In this document: piece after piece, positions 9,637 through 19,152 of the stretch
Layout of the letters: every line of letters begins with the position of its first letter
Numbering within the stretch: the stretch's first letter is position 1
Notes under the pieces: model-generated
What the model was told of the DNA's origin: nothing
Seen by the model: only the letters and a program-made list of their open reading frames with translations
The model's database searches: none
NCBI GenBank assembly: GCA_964602515.1
Contig: CAZRRJ010000001.1
Coordinates: 372,001 to 436,000 of the forward strand
Reading direction: 5' to 3'
Source: Carboxylicivirga sp964602515
GTDB lineage: Bacteria; Bacteroidota; Bacteroidia; Bacteroidales; Marinilabiliaceae
DNA length: 64,000 nucleotides
Program-made: the position numbers and the translations under genes

Positions 9637-10497
9637 ATGGAACAGACGAGAATGATTATAGGAGTTGACTTAGGAGGTACAAACATGAGAGCCGGTTTGG
9701 TTCAAGGAGATAAAATTTTAGAAGTATCCTCTTGTTTGGTACCAAAAACAGACAGAGCAGAAGATGTAACAGCTGCGCTAATAAAAACAATAAGAAAGGT
9801 ATTAACAGGTGATGTAGAAGGTATTGGTGTAGGAGTGCCAAGTCTTGTAAAGGCTGCTAGTGGAATTGTATATGATGTTCAGAATATCCCTTCATGGAAA
9901 AAAATACCTTTGAAAGAGATATTGGAAAAAGAATTTAAATTACCGGTTTACATTAATAATGATGCCAATTGTTTTGCGGTGGGTGAGCGTGTATATGGTG
10001 CTGGCCAGGCTTATGAAGATTTTGTTGGCTTAATTACCGGAACCGGAGTAGGCGGAGGTGTTATTAAGAAAGGTCACCTGATGCCGGATCAAAATTGTGG
10101 AGCGGGTGAGTTTGGAATGATGCCCTATTTAGAACATGACTATGAATATTATTGTAGTGGGCAGTTTTTTGAAAATGAACACAATGTAAATGGGGGAGAC
10201 CTTGCTGAACTGGCTTCGGAAGGAGATAAAAAAGCACAAGCTATTTTTGCAGAATATGGTACACACCTGGGAAGAGTTATTAAAGCTATTTTATTTTCTG
10301 TTGATCCGCAGGCTATTGTTTTAGGTGGGTCTGTTTCTAAGTCTTATGCTTTCTATAAGGAGGCCATGTGGAAAGAGATTTCTACATTCCCGTATCAGTT
10401 TGTACTTGAAAATTTCGTTATTGTACCTTCAGTCGTTAAGGAAATTGCTATTTTAGGTGCCGCAGCGCTATATATAGATGCAGCAACAGAAGCATAA
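9637..10497 (+). CDS. ROK-family sugar kinase
   Basis: The 286-residue protein has the ROK phosphate-binding motif DLGGT (Asp11), the catalytic aspartate in NNDAN (Asp109) and the GTGVGGG adenosine loop, so a working hexose kinase is expected. The usual ROK zinc site (GEIGH followed by CxCGxxGC) is not conserved: the matching stretch reads GAGEFGMMPY and then EYYCSGQFFE. Position behind an exo-glucosaminidase suggests phosphorylation of glucosamine, N-acetylglucosamine or glucose in the cytoplasm. It is cotranscribed with its paralogue 17 bp downstream. The sugar is not determined by sequence. Confidence 0.85.
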   Translation: MEQTRMIIGVDLGGTNMRAGLVQGDKILEVSSCLVPKTDRAEDVTAALIKTIRKVLTGDVEGIGVGVPSLVKAASGIVYDVQNIPSWKKIPLKEILEKEFKLPVYINNDANCFAVGERVYGAGQAYEDFVGLITGTGVGGGVIKKGHLMPDQNCGAGEFGMMPYLEHDYEYYCSGQFFENEHNVNGGDLAELASEGDKKAQAIFAEYGTHLGRVIKAILFSVDPQAIVLGGSVSKSYAFYKEAMWKEISTFPYQFVLENFVIVPSVVKEIAILGAAALYIDAATEA

Positions 10498-10514
10498 TAA
10501 GATAAATAATTAAC

Positions 10515-11390
10515 ATGATACAAGATATGACCGCACAGAACCAGTGTGCAGTTGGTGTTTACCTTGGTGGTAAGCACTTGCGTGTGGGGCGTGTAAGAAA
10601 CAATACCGTTGAAGCATCATTAGCTCTTGAAATTGATAATCATAATTCAGAAGAAGTCATTCTAAAAGAGATTATGGATGCCATTGATCAGGTATTTACA
10701 AAAGATGTTGGTGGTATCGGAATTGGAGTACCAAGTTTGGTTGATGTATCAAAAGGCATCGTTTATAATGTGGAACACATGCCCTCATGGCGTGAGGTTT
10801 ATTTAGGAGATTTATTAACTGATAGGTATAAAGTAGGTGTATATGTTAATAATGATGCGAACTGCTTTGCTATTGGAGAAAAGTATTTTGGTAAAGCAAA
10901 AAAGTTTTCCAATGTTGTTGGTGTAATGGTTGGTGTTGGTCTGGGGTGTGGTGTAATTACAAACAATAAACTATATTCTGGAACTAACTGTGGAGCAGGT
11001 GAGTTTGGTTGTATACCATACCGCGATCATAATTACGAACACTATTGTACGACTCAATATTTTGAGTTAAAATATGGTTTAAAACCTGATGTTCTTTACA
11101 CCAGGGCTAAGAAGAAAGATAAAATAGCATTGGCTATTCTTGAACAATTTGGTTTGGATTTCGGTCAGGCAATAAGAACCATACTATATGCTTATGATCC
11201 GGAGTGTATAATTGTTGGTGGAACAATTAGTCGTTTCTTTCCATACTTTGAGAAATACATGTGGAAAGTAGTCCATAAGTTTCAGTATGAGAAAACAGTT
11301 GAAAAACTAAAGATTGAGGTGAGCGATCAACCTGATATTGCTGTATTGGGTGCAGCAGCATTGTATTACGATGCTCTGGCAAAACAGTAA
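10515..11390 (+). CDS. ROK-family paralogue with degenerate nucleotide-binding motifs
   Basis: The 291-residue protein aligns end to end with the preceding ROK kinase (shared GIGVPSLV, NNDANCFA, GAGEFG, VLGAAALY). Its first phosphate motif reads YLGGK (Tyr16 to Lys20) in place of DLGGT, and the adenosine loop reads GVGLGCG in place of GTGVGGG. The catalytic Asp in NNDAN (Asp114) remains. Loss of both the DxGGT Asp and Thr suggests weak or absent kinase activity, and perhaps a regulatory or heterodimer partner of the first ROK protein. It also lacks the ROK zinc cysteines. The gene follows at 17 bp, so the two are expected to be made together. Confidence 0.8.
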   Translation: MIQDMTAQNQCAVGVYLGGKHLRVGRVRNNTVEASLALEIDNHNSEEVILKEIMDAIDQVFTKDVGGIGIGVPSLVDVSKGIVYNVEHMPSWREVYLGDLLTDRYKVGVYVNNDANCFAIGEKYFGKAKKFSNVVGVMVGVGLGCGVITNNKLYSGTNCGAGEFGCIPYRDHNYEHYCTTQYFELKYGLKPDVLYTRAKKKDKIALAILEQFGLDFGQAIRTILYAYDPECIIVGGTISRFFPYFEKYMWKVVHKFQYEKTVEKLKIEVSDQPDIAVLGAAALYYDALAKQ

Positions 11391-11518
11391 GCAGCACTGA
11401 AAGAAACTAATATTAAGAATTATTTATAAGTTGCAGATAATAAACATTTAAGAATGTTTAAATGCCCAAAGTACAACCTTTAATTTTCAGTGAGTCATAA
11501 CTATTCAAAAGTATTATA

Positions 11519-13303
11519 ATGAAAAATCTAATTTATTTATCCCTACTCGTAATTACCATGAGCTGTAAGACTAGCGTAAAAGTTGATCGAACTTTACTTG
11601 TCAACCATCTGGGTTACCATACCAATGGCATTAAACAGGCTGTTTATCAATCGTCATCAGGTATTGTCCCAACTTTGTTTACAATTATTGATGAGCAAGG
11701 AAACGATATTTATACCGGACAATATAAGATAGGCGGTAAAGTTGATAAATGGCACACAGGTTATGCCTATCGTGCTGAATTTTCAGACCTCCAAAAAGCC
11801 GGTACCTACATCTTAAAAACAGAGGTTGATGGGCAGGTTTTTACATCAGAGAAGTTTGTTATCCGAAAGGAGCATATTGCTAATGATGTGTTACCGTTAT
11901 TAACAAAAGCATTTCAATTGCAGCGTTGTAAACCGCCTTACGATGATAAAGATAAACAAATGTCATTTTTTGGTGATCGCAATGATATTGTTGATGTTAG
12001 TGGAGGGTGGTATGATGCATCCGGTGAAAAAGGAAAGTATTTAAGTCATTTAAGCTTTTCAAATTATATGACACCGCAACAATTACCTATGATGGTGTGG
12101 AATATGTTAGAAACTATTGAAGTAATTCAACAATCAGATTTATCAGCAAAAAGCAAAATAATAAACGATTTAAATATTGAGGCTGTACATGGTGCAGACT
12201 ACCTTGTTCGGGTGCAGGACAAAGAAGGTTACTTTTATACTACGGTTTTTGCAGGCTGGACTAAGGATCCAGAACAACGCCAGATATGTGCATACGAAGG
12301 TCAGGATGGCAAAAGAAATGACCGTTACCAGGCAGCTTTTCGTGAAGGAGGCGGATTGGCTATTGCGGCATTAGCACGTACATCATCTAGTGGTTTAAGT
12401 GGTGAATTTACAGCAGAACAATATCTAAAATCAGCCATAAAAGGTTATGCGCATCTTAAAAACAATAATTTAAAGTATACAGATGATGGTAAAGAAAATA
12501 TTATTGATGATTACTGCGCTCTATTGGCAGCTATTGAGTTATTTAAAGCGACAGGAGAAGAAAATTATTTACTTGGTGCACGGTTAAGAGCAGATAAGTT
12601 AACAAACCGAATGATGACAGACAGCAGGTGTAAAAACTGGTTACGTGCAGATGATAAGGGAGATCGTCCGTATTTTCATGGAGCAGAAGCCGGGTTACCT
12701 ATCATAGCTATGGTCCATTACTTATTTATAGAAAAAGAAGAGGTACGAATTACTGCTGCTAAAGACTTTATATTAAAATCACTTAACTATGAACTCACTA
12801 TTACAAATGAGGTGAATAACCCATTTGGATATGCACGTCAATATGTGAAGGCTACTAATGAAGAGCAGCCTCGTACTGCTTTTTTCTTACCACATGTAAA
12901 TGAAACAAAGTATTGGTGGCAAGGTGAAAATGCACGTATCGCCTCATTAGCAACAGCGATGTATAAAGTACAACCATTACTAAGTTCGGAAATGAAAAAG
13001 ACCACAAGGGTATATGCGGCTAACCAGTTAAATTGGATTTTAGGTTTAAATCCATATAATGTATGTATGTTGCATGGTGCTGGGCGAAATAATCCGGATT
13101 ACAAGGAAAATGGTAAATCAATGAATTATCTGGGTGGAATATGTAATGGTATCACAGGTGGGTTTGATGATGAGAATGATATTGCCTTTCGTCCGCAGCC
13201 ATATGATAATGATCCGGCACAACGTTGGCGTTGGTCAGAACAATGGCTTCAACACGGGGGATGGTTTATGCCTGCCATAGCGTACTCCTCTGTGATGCGA
13301 TAA
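11519..13303 (+). CDS. GH9 lipoprotein, probable exo-beta-D-glucosaminidase
   Basis: The 594-residue protein has a short lipoprotein signal (ITMSC), an N-terminal Ig-like CelD_N domain (about residues 25-120), and an (alpha/alpha)6 GH9 barrel. The block GGWYDASGEKGKYLSH places Asp166 and Glu170 where cellulases have DAGD, and the C-terminal block WRWSEQWLQHGG gives Glu574 as the acid. The four-residue spacing, DASG and the following SNYMTPQQ resemble the GH9 exo-glucosaminidases known from Vibrionaceae rather than cellulases, although the second acidic residue is Glu rather than the Asp I would expect. It probably removes GlcN from chitooligosaccharides in partnership with the GH2 enzyme. Its substrate is inferred. 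Confidence 0.8.
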   Translation: MKNLIYLSLLVITMSCKTSVKVDRTLLVNHLGYHTNGIKQAVYQSSSGIVPTLFTIIDEQGNDIYTGQYKIGGKVDKWHTGYAYRAEFSDLQKAGTYILKTEVDGQVFTSEKFVIRKEHIANDVLPLLTKAFQLQRCKPPYDDKDKQMSFFGDRNDIVDVSGGWYDASGEKGKYLSHLSFSNYMTPQQLPMMVWNMLETIEVIQQSDLSAKSKIINDLNIEAVHGADYLVRVQDKEGYFYTTVFAGWTKDPEQRQICAYEGQDGKRNDRYQAAFREGGGLAIAALARTSSSGLSGEFTAEQYLKSAIKGYAHLKNNNLKYTDDGKENIIDDYCALLAAIELFKATGEENYLLGARLRADKLTNRMMTDSRCKNWLRADDKGDRPYFHGAEAGLPIIAMVHYLFIEKEEVRITAAKDFILKSLNYELTITNEVNNPFGYARQYVKATNEEQPRTAFFLPHVNETKYWWQGENARIASLATAMYKVQPLLSSEMKKTTRVYAANQLNWILGLNPYNVCMLHGAGRNNPDYKENGKSMNYLGGICNGITGGFDDENDIAFRPQPYDNDPAQRWRWSEQWLQHGGWFMPAIAYSSVMR

Positions 13304-13346
13304 CTAATACCAGTTGTATATTTGCATAGAACTTTTATTATGAGAG

Positions 13347-13390
13347 AAAGCAGGATAAGATCTTTAATGATTTTATCCTGCTTTTATTTA
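13347..13390 (+). terminator. Rho-independent terminator of the PUL
   Basis: A perfect 12-bp stem (13347-13358 with 13373-13384, core AGCAGGATAA) and 14-nt loop run into a T-rich tail. It lies 44 bp after the GH9 stop and closes region 1. Confidence 0.85.
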
Positions 13391-13861
13391 TAATAGCAAC
13401 AAGCTGATAAAAAGGTTTTTAAGAATAAAGTTTTACCATGGGGTAAATATAAGTATTAATGGTAAAATTTTAGAATTCAACCTTATTCACCGAAATAAGC
13501 TTAGTGGCACAAATAAGATTAAAGGGTGTAAGCTTATGAGCTTAATTTATTGTAAGTCCAATATAACATGATTTAAGAATCAATATAGAGTTTTTCATAT
13601 GATTATAATTTTTCTTTCCATTGCCATATGTAACTCCTAAGTAAATTTAATACCAAAACTGTCAAGGTAAAGTTCTTATATGAAGAATTAATTTATATAT
13701 TGCAATACAATGACTTTAATATAAGGTTTAATAGTGCTAGCAATTAAAAGTTATGTAAATTTCGTTAGTTGACAACTTTAATAAATATATCGCTTAATAT
13801 TGGTACAGCTATCGCACGGGCTATTCATTGTAAAGTGTTAACTTTTATTACTTTTTACTGA
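13391..13861. other. Intergenic region before the ECF sigma gene
   Basis: No gene is seen in this stretch. It holds an A+T-rich inverted repeat (TTTTACCAT at 13431-13439 with its complement at 13459-13467), and its 3' part should contain the promoter of the sigma factor gene. No TAnnTTTG box was found close to 13862. Confidence 0.5.
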
Positions 13862-14419
13862 GTGAATCAGGAAGATAAAATACTACAGTTACTTAAGAAT
13901 GGAAATAAGCTCGGGTTAGAGTTATTATTTAAGCAGTTTTATAAACCATTGGTTGTTTATGCTTCTAAATTTGTCAGAACAGAGCTGGAGGCTGAAGACC
14001 TTGTTCAGGAAGTGTTTATTTGTTTTTGGGAGGGAAATAGGTTTTCTTCTATAGAAAAGCATATGCGAGCGTATCTATATAATTCTGTTAAAAACAAATG
14101 TCTTAACTACCAGAAAATGACAAACAGACTATCTGTATGTGGACTGGATGATTATAAGGAACTTATGTTTGAAAAGTTTCCTGATGATGAAACTTTTGGC
14201 GAGAAGATCGCTGCTATTAAAAAAGAAATAGAAGGGCTGCCGGAGCGAACCCGAGAGATCTTTTTGGGAGTTTACTTTCATAAACTATCTTACAATGAAG
14301 TAGCTGAAGAGCTTAATATCTCAAAAAATACGGTTAAAACAACTTTGACAAGAGCTATGAAAACGCTAAGAGGAAAACTGTCCTCTGATACTTTTACAAT
14401 ACTTCTACTCTTGATTTGA
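13862..14419 (+). CDS. ECF RNA polymerase sigma factor (Bacteroides expansion type)
   Basis: The 185-residue protein starts at a GTG. Region sigma-2 is seen at about residues 20-60 (LLFKQFYKPLVVYA, EAEDLVQEVF) and sigma-4 at about 125-165 (LPERTREIF, SYNEVAEELNISKNTVKTTL). These proteins are held by a FecR-type anti-sigma factor and freed when the STN-domain TonB receptor binds its ligand. The FecR gene follows at 62 bp and the STN-domain SusC after that, so the complete surface-signalling set is present and should control region 2. Confidence 0.93.
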   Translation: MNQEDKILQLLKNGNKLGLELLFKQFYKPLVVYASKFVRTELEAEDLVQEVFICFWEGNRFSSIEKHMRAYLYNSVKNKCLNYQKMTNRLSVCGLDDYKELMFEKFPDDETFGEKIAAIKKEIEGLPERTREIFLGVYFHKLSYNEVAEELNISKNTVKTTLTRAMKTLRGKLSSDTFTILLLLI

Positions 14420-14481
14420 GAAAAAACTTTAAAATTTTGTCACCCCTTTTATTCATTTTGTTATCAAAAGAATAAAAGATA

Positions 14482-15669
14482 ATGAGTGTGGCAAGATTAC
14501 CGGATTATATAATTGAACTATTGGTAGCTTATAGCCGAAGAGAACTAACTGATAATGAATATGACGTATTATCAGGGTGGTTATTGCAGCATGAAGAGTC
14601 AATAGAGTTGGTCAATGAGTACTTACGTTTACTGAATAGTATACATTCAATTAGTATATACGACAGGCTCAAAACAGATACAGCATGGTCTGTTGTGCAC
14701 AATCGAACTTCTCATAAACCTGGATGGAAAAAATTAAGAAGCTTATCGTTTTTTAAGTGTGCAGCATCAATAATCTTACCTATTATAGCTTTGGGCACAA
14801 TACTTTGGTGTTTTTCAGTGGTTTATATCGATAGAAAGCAGGCCGTTAATTCAGAAGTTTTAAAGTCAGGAAGAGCTAATGCAATTTTAGAGTTAAATGG
14901 TGGGAAGAGCATTGTCTTGGGAACTGGAATAGAAAAAGATATTCACTCTTTTAAAGGAACTATTTTTACAAAAGACTCGGTCGATGTTATCCGCTACTTT
15001 GACAATAGAGTAACAGAAGTACAATTTAATAAACTATCAGTTCCCAAGGGAGGAGAATACAAGCTAGTTTTAGCTGATGGAACAAAAGTATGGCTTAATT
15101 CAGAAACAAAAGTACGCTATCCAACTCGTTTTACTGGCGACGTACGCAATATCTATTTATTAAGTGGCGAAATTTTTCTGGAAGTAGCAGAAGATAAAGA
15201 AAAACCATTTATTGTTAACGGTAATAACTATCAGGTTGAAGTTCTAGGAACAGGATTTAATATCAGGGATTATCAGGATGAGTTCAATTGTACAACCACC
15301 CTGCTGCATGGTTCGGTTAAAGTTAAAAATATTAATACCCTGGAGTGCATTGTAATACAGCCCAACCAACAGGTTAAAATTAAGAAAGAAGGCAGTATGT
15401 CAGTTTTAAATGTTAATGCACGTCAAAGTATAGGGTGGATTAATGGCGTGTTATATTACAACAATGCAAGCCTTGAACAAATTTTGAAAGATCTTTCTCG
15501 CTGGTATAGTTTTGATTATGAGTTTGAAGACGCAGGAATTGCAGAATTGAAATTTGCAGGAGGAATCAGCCGGTATAATGATATAGAGCAAGTTATAGAT
15601 GTAATTACTTCAACCAATAAGTTAAATGTTACTATTGAAGGCAACTTAATAAAATTTAGTTATAGGTAA
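14482..15669 (+). CDS. FecR-family anti-sigma factor
   Basis: The 395-residue protein has a cytoplasmic N-terminal part (about 1-90), one membrane helix (about 93-117, ASIILPIIALGTILW), a periplasmic FecR domain (KLSVPKGGEYKLVLADGT, VWLNSETKVRYP, FLEVAEDKEKPF) and a C-terminal DUF4974-like domain (NASLEQILKDLSRWYSFDY). It passes the signal from the STN domain of the receptor encoded next to the sigma factor before it. Length and domain order are normal. A second, broken FecR copy lies at 32360. Confidence 0.93.
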   Translation: MSVARLPDYIIELLVAYSRRELTDNEYDVLSGWLLQHEESIELVNEYLRLLNSIHSISIYDRLKTDTAWSVVHNRTSHKPGWKKLRSLSFFKCAASIILPIIALGTILWCFSVVYIDRKQAVNSEVLKSGRANAILELNGGKSIVLGTGIEKDIHSFKGTIFTKDSVDVIRYFDNRVTEVQFNKLSVPKGGEYKLVLADGTKVWLNSETKVRYPTRFTGDVRNIYLLSGEIFLEVAEDKEKPFIVNGNNYQVEVLGTGFNIRDYQDEFNCTTTLLHGSVKVKNINTLECIVIQPNQQVKIKKEGSMSVLNVNARQSIGWINGVLYYNNASLEQILKDLSRWYSFDYEFEDAGIAELKFAGGISRYNDIEQVIDVITSTNKLNVTIEGNLIKFSYR

Positions 15670-15746
15670 ATAATAAATAAAGGCAGGAAATGCCGTCAAC
15701 ATTCCCTACCTCATAATAATCTCTGAAAATCTTAAATAACAAATTT

Positions 15747-18700
15747 ATGAAAAAAAAATGGTTCTATTATTCTCATGGAAAGGAGAGTCACATTAAAATT
15801 TTACGGGTTATGAAATTGACAATCCTATTGATGCTATTTGGGTTTATGACCATTTCTGCTGTTACTTATTCGCAGGAAGGGAAATACTCAATGACATTAA
15901 AAAATGCTAAGATTGAAACAGTACTTTCTGAGTTACAGAGATGTATAAATAAAAACCTATTTTATAGTCTGAAAGACATTAATAATGAGATTACTATTAA
16001 TATAGACGTTCAGAATGCCAGTTTGGAAGAAGTATTAGAGTCTTGCTTAAAAGGTACTGGCTTAGGATACATGATAAAGCACGAAACAATAGTACTTTAT
16101 AAAATTGACGATAGCATTCAACAACCTCAAAAAAATGTTATAACAGGTTTAGTAACTAATAAAGAAGGGGAGTCTATGCCAGGAGTGAATGTTTACACTA
16201 AAGATGGTTCTTCCGGCACTATAACCAATAGTGACGGTAAATTTAAGTTACATATTAGTAATGATTCTAAAATGTTAGTTCTATCATTTATAGGTATGAA
16301 AACCAAAGAAGTATCTATTGGCAAAACTACATATTTTACTATTGTACTGGAAGAAGAAGTTGCGACTCTGGATGATGTAATTGTTACTGGTGTTTTTGTA
16401 AAACCCAAAGAAAGTTTTACTGGAGCCGTTACTTTTATTACAAAAGAAGAAATGGGCGAGTTTAAAACCAATAATCTTCTTACAACTATATCCAATATTG
16501 ACCCTGCATTTAATATTGCAGAGAATAATGAGTTTGGCTCTGACCCAAATAAATTGCCTGAAATAACCATTCGAGGTTCATCAAGTTTACCGCTTAATAT
16601 GGAAGATGTTCAGAAAAACGAAAGAGTTAATCTGAATACACCACTTTTTATTCTCGACGGTTTTGAAATTTCGCTGGAACGTATGATGGATCTTGACCAG
16701 GAAGAAATAGAGTCAGTGACCATACTTAAAGATGCCAGTTCAACAGCACTGTATGGTTCCAGAGGAGCCAACGGAGTGGTTGTACTAACATCAGTTAAGC
16801 CCAAAGATGGTAAGCTTAGGGTGAGTGTTTCGGGAGGTGCCAACCTCGAAATACCTGACCTTAGAAGCTATAACCTGTTAAATGCAAGGGAAAAACTTGA
16901 GTTGGAAAGGTTATCGGGCTTATATACAACCGATAAAGGATTATCCCGGCAAAGAGAGTTAGACATAGCTTACAATAATAAACTAAAAGCAGTTGAAGAA
17001 GGTGTAGATACCTATTGGTTGTCAAAACCTTTACAAACAGGTGTTGGAAGTAATGCTCGTCTATCAGTTAGCGGGGGGAACCAAGCATTTAGGTATAGTA
17101 TATCTGGCTCCTTAAATCAGATTGTTGGGGTTATGAAAGGCTCTTACCGAAATAACTTTAACGGTAGTGCCAATATATCTTATGATATGAACAAAGTAAT
17201 GTTTGTTAATGTCGTTTCAACAGGTATTAATACTTCCCAAGAGTCCGAATACGGTAGCTTTTCTACTTATACAACTCTTAACCCCTACTGGGAGCTATAT
17301 GATAGATATGATAAACCGATAAAGAAATTTAATGACATACTTCTTACTCACCCCATAAATAATCCGGTATATATTGGCGAAATAGGAGGATATAATAGAA
17401 ACGGGTATAATTCAATTCGCAATACAACCTCTATAAAATGGAGGCCAAATCAGAATTTTGAGTTTAACCTTAGAGCTGGTATTTCTACGCAGGTAAAAGA
17501 GTCTCATGCCTATACTCCAGCAAGTCACCCGCAATTTGCAGACATGAAAGATTACATGCCCCAGGAAGAAAAAGGAGAATACCTGTTTGGTACTGGCCGG
17601 TCAACTAACTGGGATATATCTTTAACAGGTAATTACGCCAAAGTTATTAATAAAAACAGGTTCTTTGTTGGGTTTGATTATAATATGAGAGAAAATCAAA
17701 GTGTTAATTATAACTTCGGTGTACAAGGTTTTACGCATGAAAAACTAGACTTTATCAGTATGGGAGCACAATATAAGGATAACTCCCTTAGAGGTTCCGA
17801 AGCAAAAGGAAGGTCAGTTGGTTTTACCGGAACCCTTAATTATAGTTTTGATAATATTGTATATGTTGATGGTTCGTACCGTTTGGATGGTGCTTCATCA
17901 TTTGGTGCCGGTAGCCGATTTAAGCCGTTTTATTCGGTCGGACTTGGCTGGACGCTGAGCCGGATGAATTTTTTTCGTGAAAACATCAGCTTTATCTCTA
18001 ATATGAGATTCAGGTATAATTATGGGGTTACAGGTACATTACAATTTAGTTCACCTTACGAAGCAATGGAAGTGTATGGTTATGCCTCTAGTTGGAAATA
18101 TAATGGCGAATTGGCTGCACTATTACAGGGGCTTGCCAATGAGAATCTGACATGGCAAATGGATTATGCCCACAATTTAGGTTTAGATTTAGCAGTGTTG
18201 GATAACAGGCTTAGTTTTACCTTAAACTTTTACAGAAAAAAAACAAAAGGGCTTACTGCTAATATTCCCCTTCCGCTTACCAACGGGTTTCCTAATTATA
18301 CTTCTAATAAAGGAGATGTTTTGAATGAAGGGTACGACGCGTCTGTAGCCTATACAATACTTAATGATAGGGCACGCAGAATACGTTGGTCTGTACGTGC
18401 ATCGGTTGCAAATAACAGGAACGAATTGTTAAAGCTGTCTGATGAGATGAAAAAGGCAAGTGCCAATGCAGAAAAAGCAGGTCGAGATGACCCTAATTAC
18501 CTGTATCGCGAAGGCGAATCAATGGATGCTCTATACGTTATTCCTTCTTTGGGGATTGATCCTGCAACAGGGCGTGAAATTTTTATTGATGTAAACGGAA
18601 ATCCCACCTATAACTGGAATCATGCAAAGCGCAGAAACTATGGTTTGCTTAAGCCTAAGATCGACGGGCGTTTTTCTACAACAGTATCATATAAAGAACT

Positions 18701-19106
18701 TAGTGTTACGGCAAGTTTTAGAGTAAGGTATGGCGGACAGGCTTATAACTCAACACTTATGAAAAAAGTGGAGGGAGCTGATCTTACTGGTAACGTTGAC
18801 AGGCGAGTGTTAGACCAACGTTGGCAAAACCCGGGCGATAATAGCTTTTATATAGGACTGGATGCTAAATATATAGGAAAGCAGAGTAGCCGTTTTGTTC
18901 AGGATGATAACTCATTACAGCTTAGTTCACTTAATATCAATTACCGTTTGCCGACCAAATGGTTAAAAGCGAAAACAGTGCTGAAATCAATGAGTATGAC
19001 AGCTTCTATTGGCGACCTGTTTTATATATCTACTGTTAAAAGAGAGCGAGGAACAGCTTATCCACATTCTATAAAACCAAGGTTTACTGTTTCAATGACA
19101 TTTTAA
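15747..19106 (+). CDS. SusC-family TonB-dependent receptor with STN signalling domain
   Basis: The 1119-residue protein has a signal peptide (about 1-43, cut after VTYSQ), an STN domain (about 50-120, KIETVLSELQRCINKNLFYS), a carboxypeptidase-regulatory-like domain (GLVTNKEGESMPGVNVYTKDG), a plug (LDGFEISLERM, LKDASSTALYGSRGANGVVVL) and a barrel ending SMTF. The STN domain contacts the FecR protein, so this is a transducing importer. It lacks nearby glycoside hydrolases, and its partners are DUF4843, PKD-like, M60-like and thioredoxin proteins, which suggests a ligand other than a plain glycan. Start at 15747 gives a long but plausible signal peptide. Confidence 0.95.
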   Translation: MKKKWFYYSHGKESHIKILRVMKLTILLMLFGFMTISAVTYSQEGKYSMTLKNAKIETVLSELQRCINKNLFYSLKDINNEITINIDVQNASLEEVLESCLKGTGLGYMIKHETIVLYKIDDSIQQPQKNVITGLVTNKEGESMPGVNVYTKDGSSGTITNSDGKFKLHISNDSKMLVLSFIGMKTKEVSIGKTTYFTIVLEEEVATLDDVIVTGVFVKPKESFTGAVTFITKEEMGEFKTNNLLTTISNIDPAFNIAENNEFGSDPNKLPEITIRGSSSLPLNMEDVQKNERVNLNTPLFILDGFEISLERMMDLDQEEIESVTILKDASSTALYGSRGANGVVVLTSVKPKDGKLRVSVSGGANLEIPDLRSYNLLNAREKLELERLSGLYTTDKGLSRQRELDIAYNNKLKAVEEGVDTYWLSKPLQTGVGSNARLSVSGGNQAFRYSISGSLNQIVGVMKGSYRNNFNGSANISYDMNKVMFVNVVSTGINTSQESEYGSFSTYTTLNPYWELYDRYDKPIKKFNDILLTHPINNPVYIGEIGGYNRNGYNSIRNTTSIKWRPNQNFEFNLRAGISTQVKESHAYTPASHPQFADMKDYMPQEEKGEYLFGTGRSTNWDISLTGNYAKVINKNRFFVGFDYNMRENQSVNYNFGVQGFTHEKLDFISMGAQYKDNSLRGSEAKGRSVGFTGTLNYSFDNIVYVDGSYRLDGASSFGAGSRFKPFYSVGLGWTLSRMNFFRENISFISNMRFRYNYGVTGTLQFSSPYEAMEVYGYASSWKYNGELAALLQGLANENLTWQMDYAHNLGLDLAVLDNRLSFTLNFYRKKTKGLTANIPLPLTNGFPNYTSNKGDVLNEGYDASVAYTILNDRARRIRWSVRASVANNRNELLKLSDEMKKASANAEKAGRDDPNYLYREGESMDALYVIPSLGIDPATGREIFIDVNGNPTYNWNHAKRRNYGLLKPKIDGRFSTTVSYKELSVTASFRVRYGGQAYNSTLMKKVEGADLTGNVDRRVLDQRWQNPGDNSFYIGLDAKYIGKQSSRFVQDDNSLQLSSLNINYRLPTKWLKAKTVLKSMSMTASIGDLFYISTVKRERGTAYPHSIKPRFTVSMTF

Positions 19107-19152
19107 CCCATTTTACATGCAATGAGTTTTGAAAAACAAAATTTATAGACAC

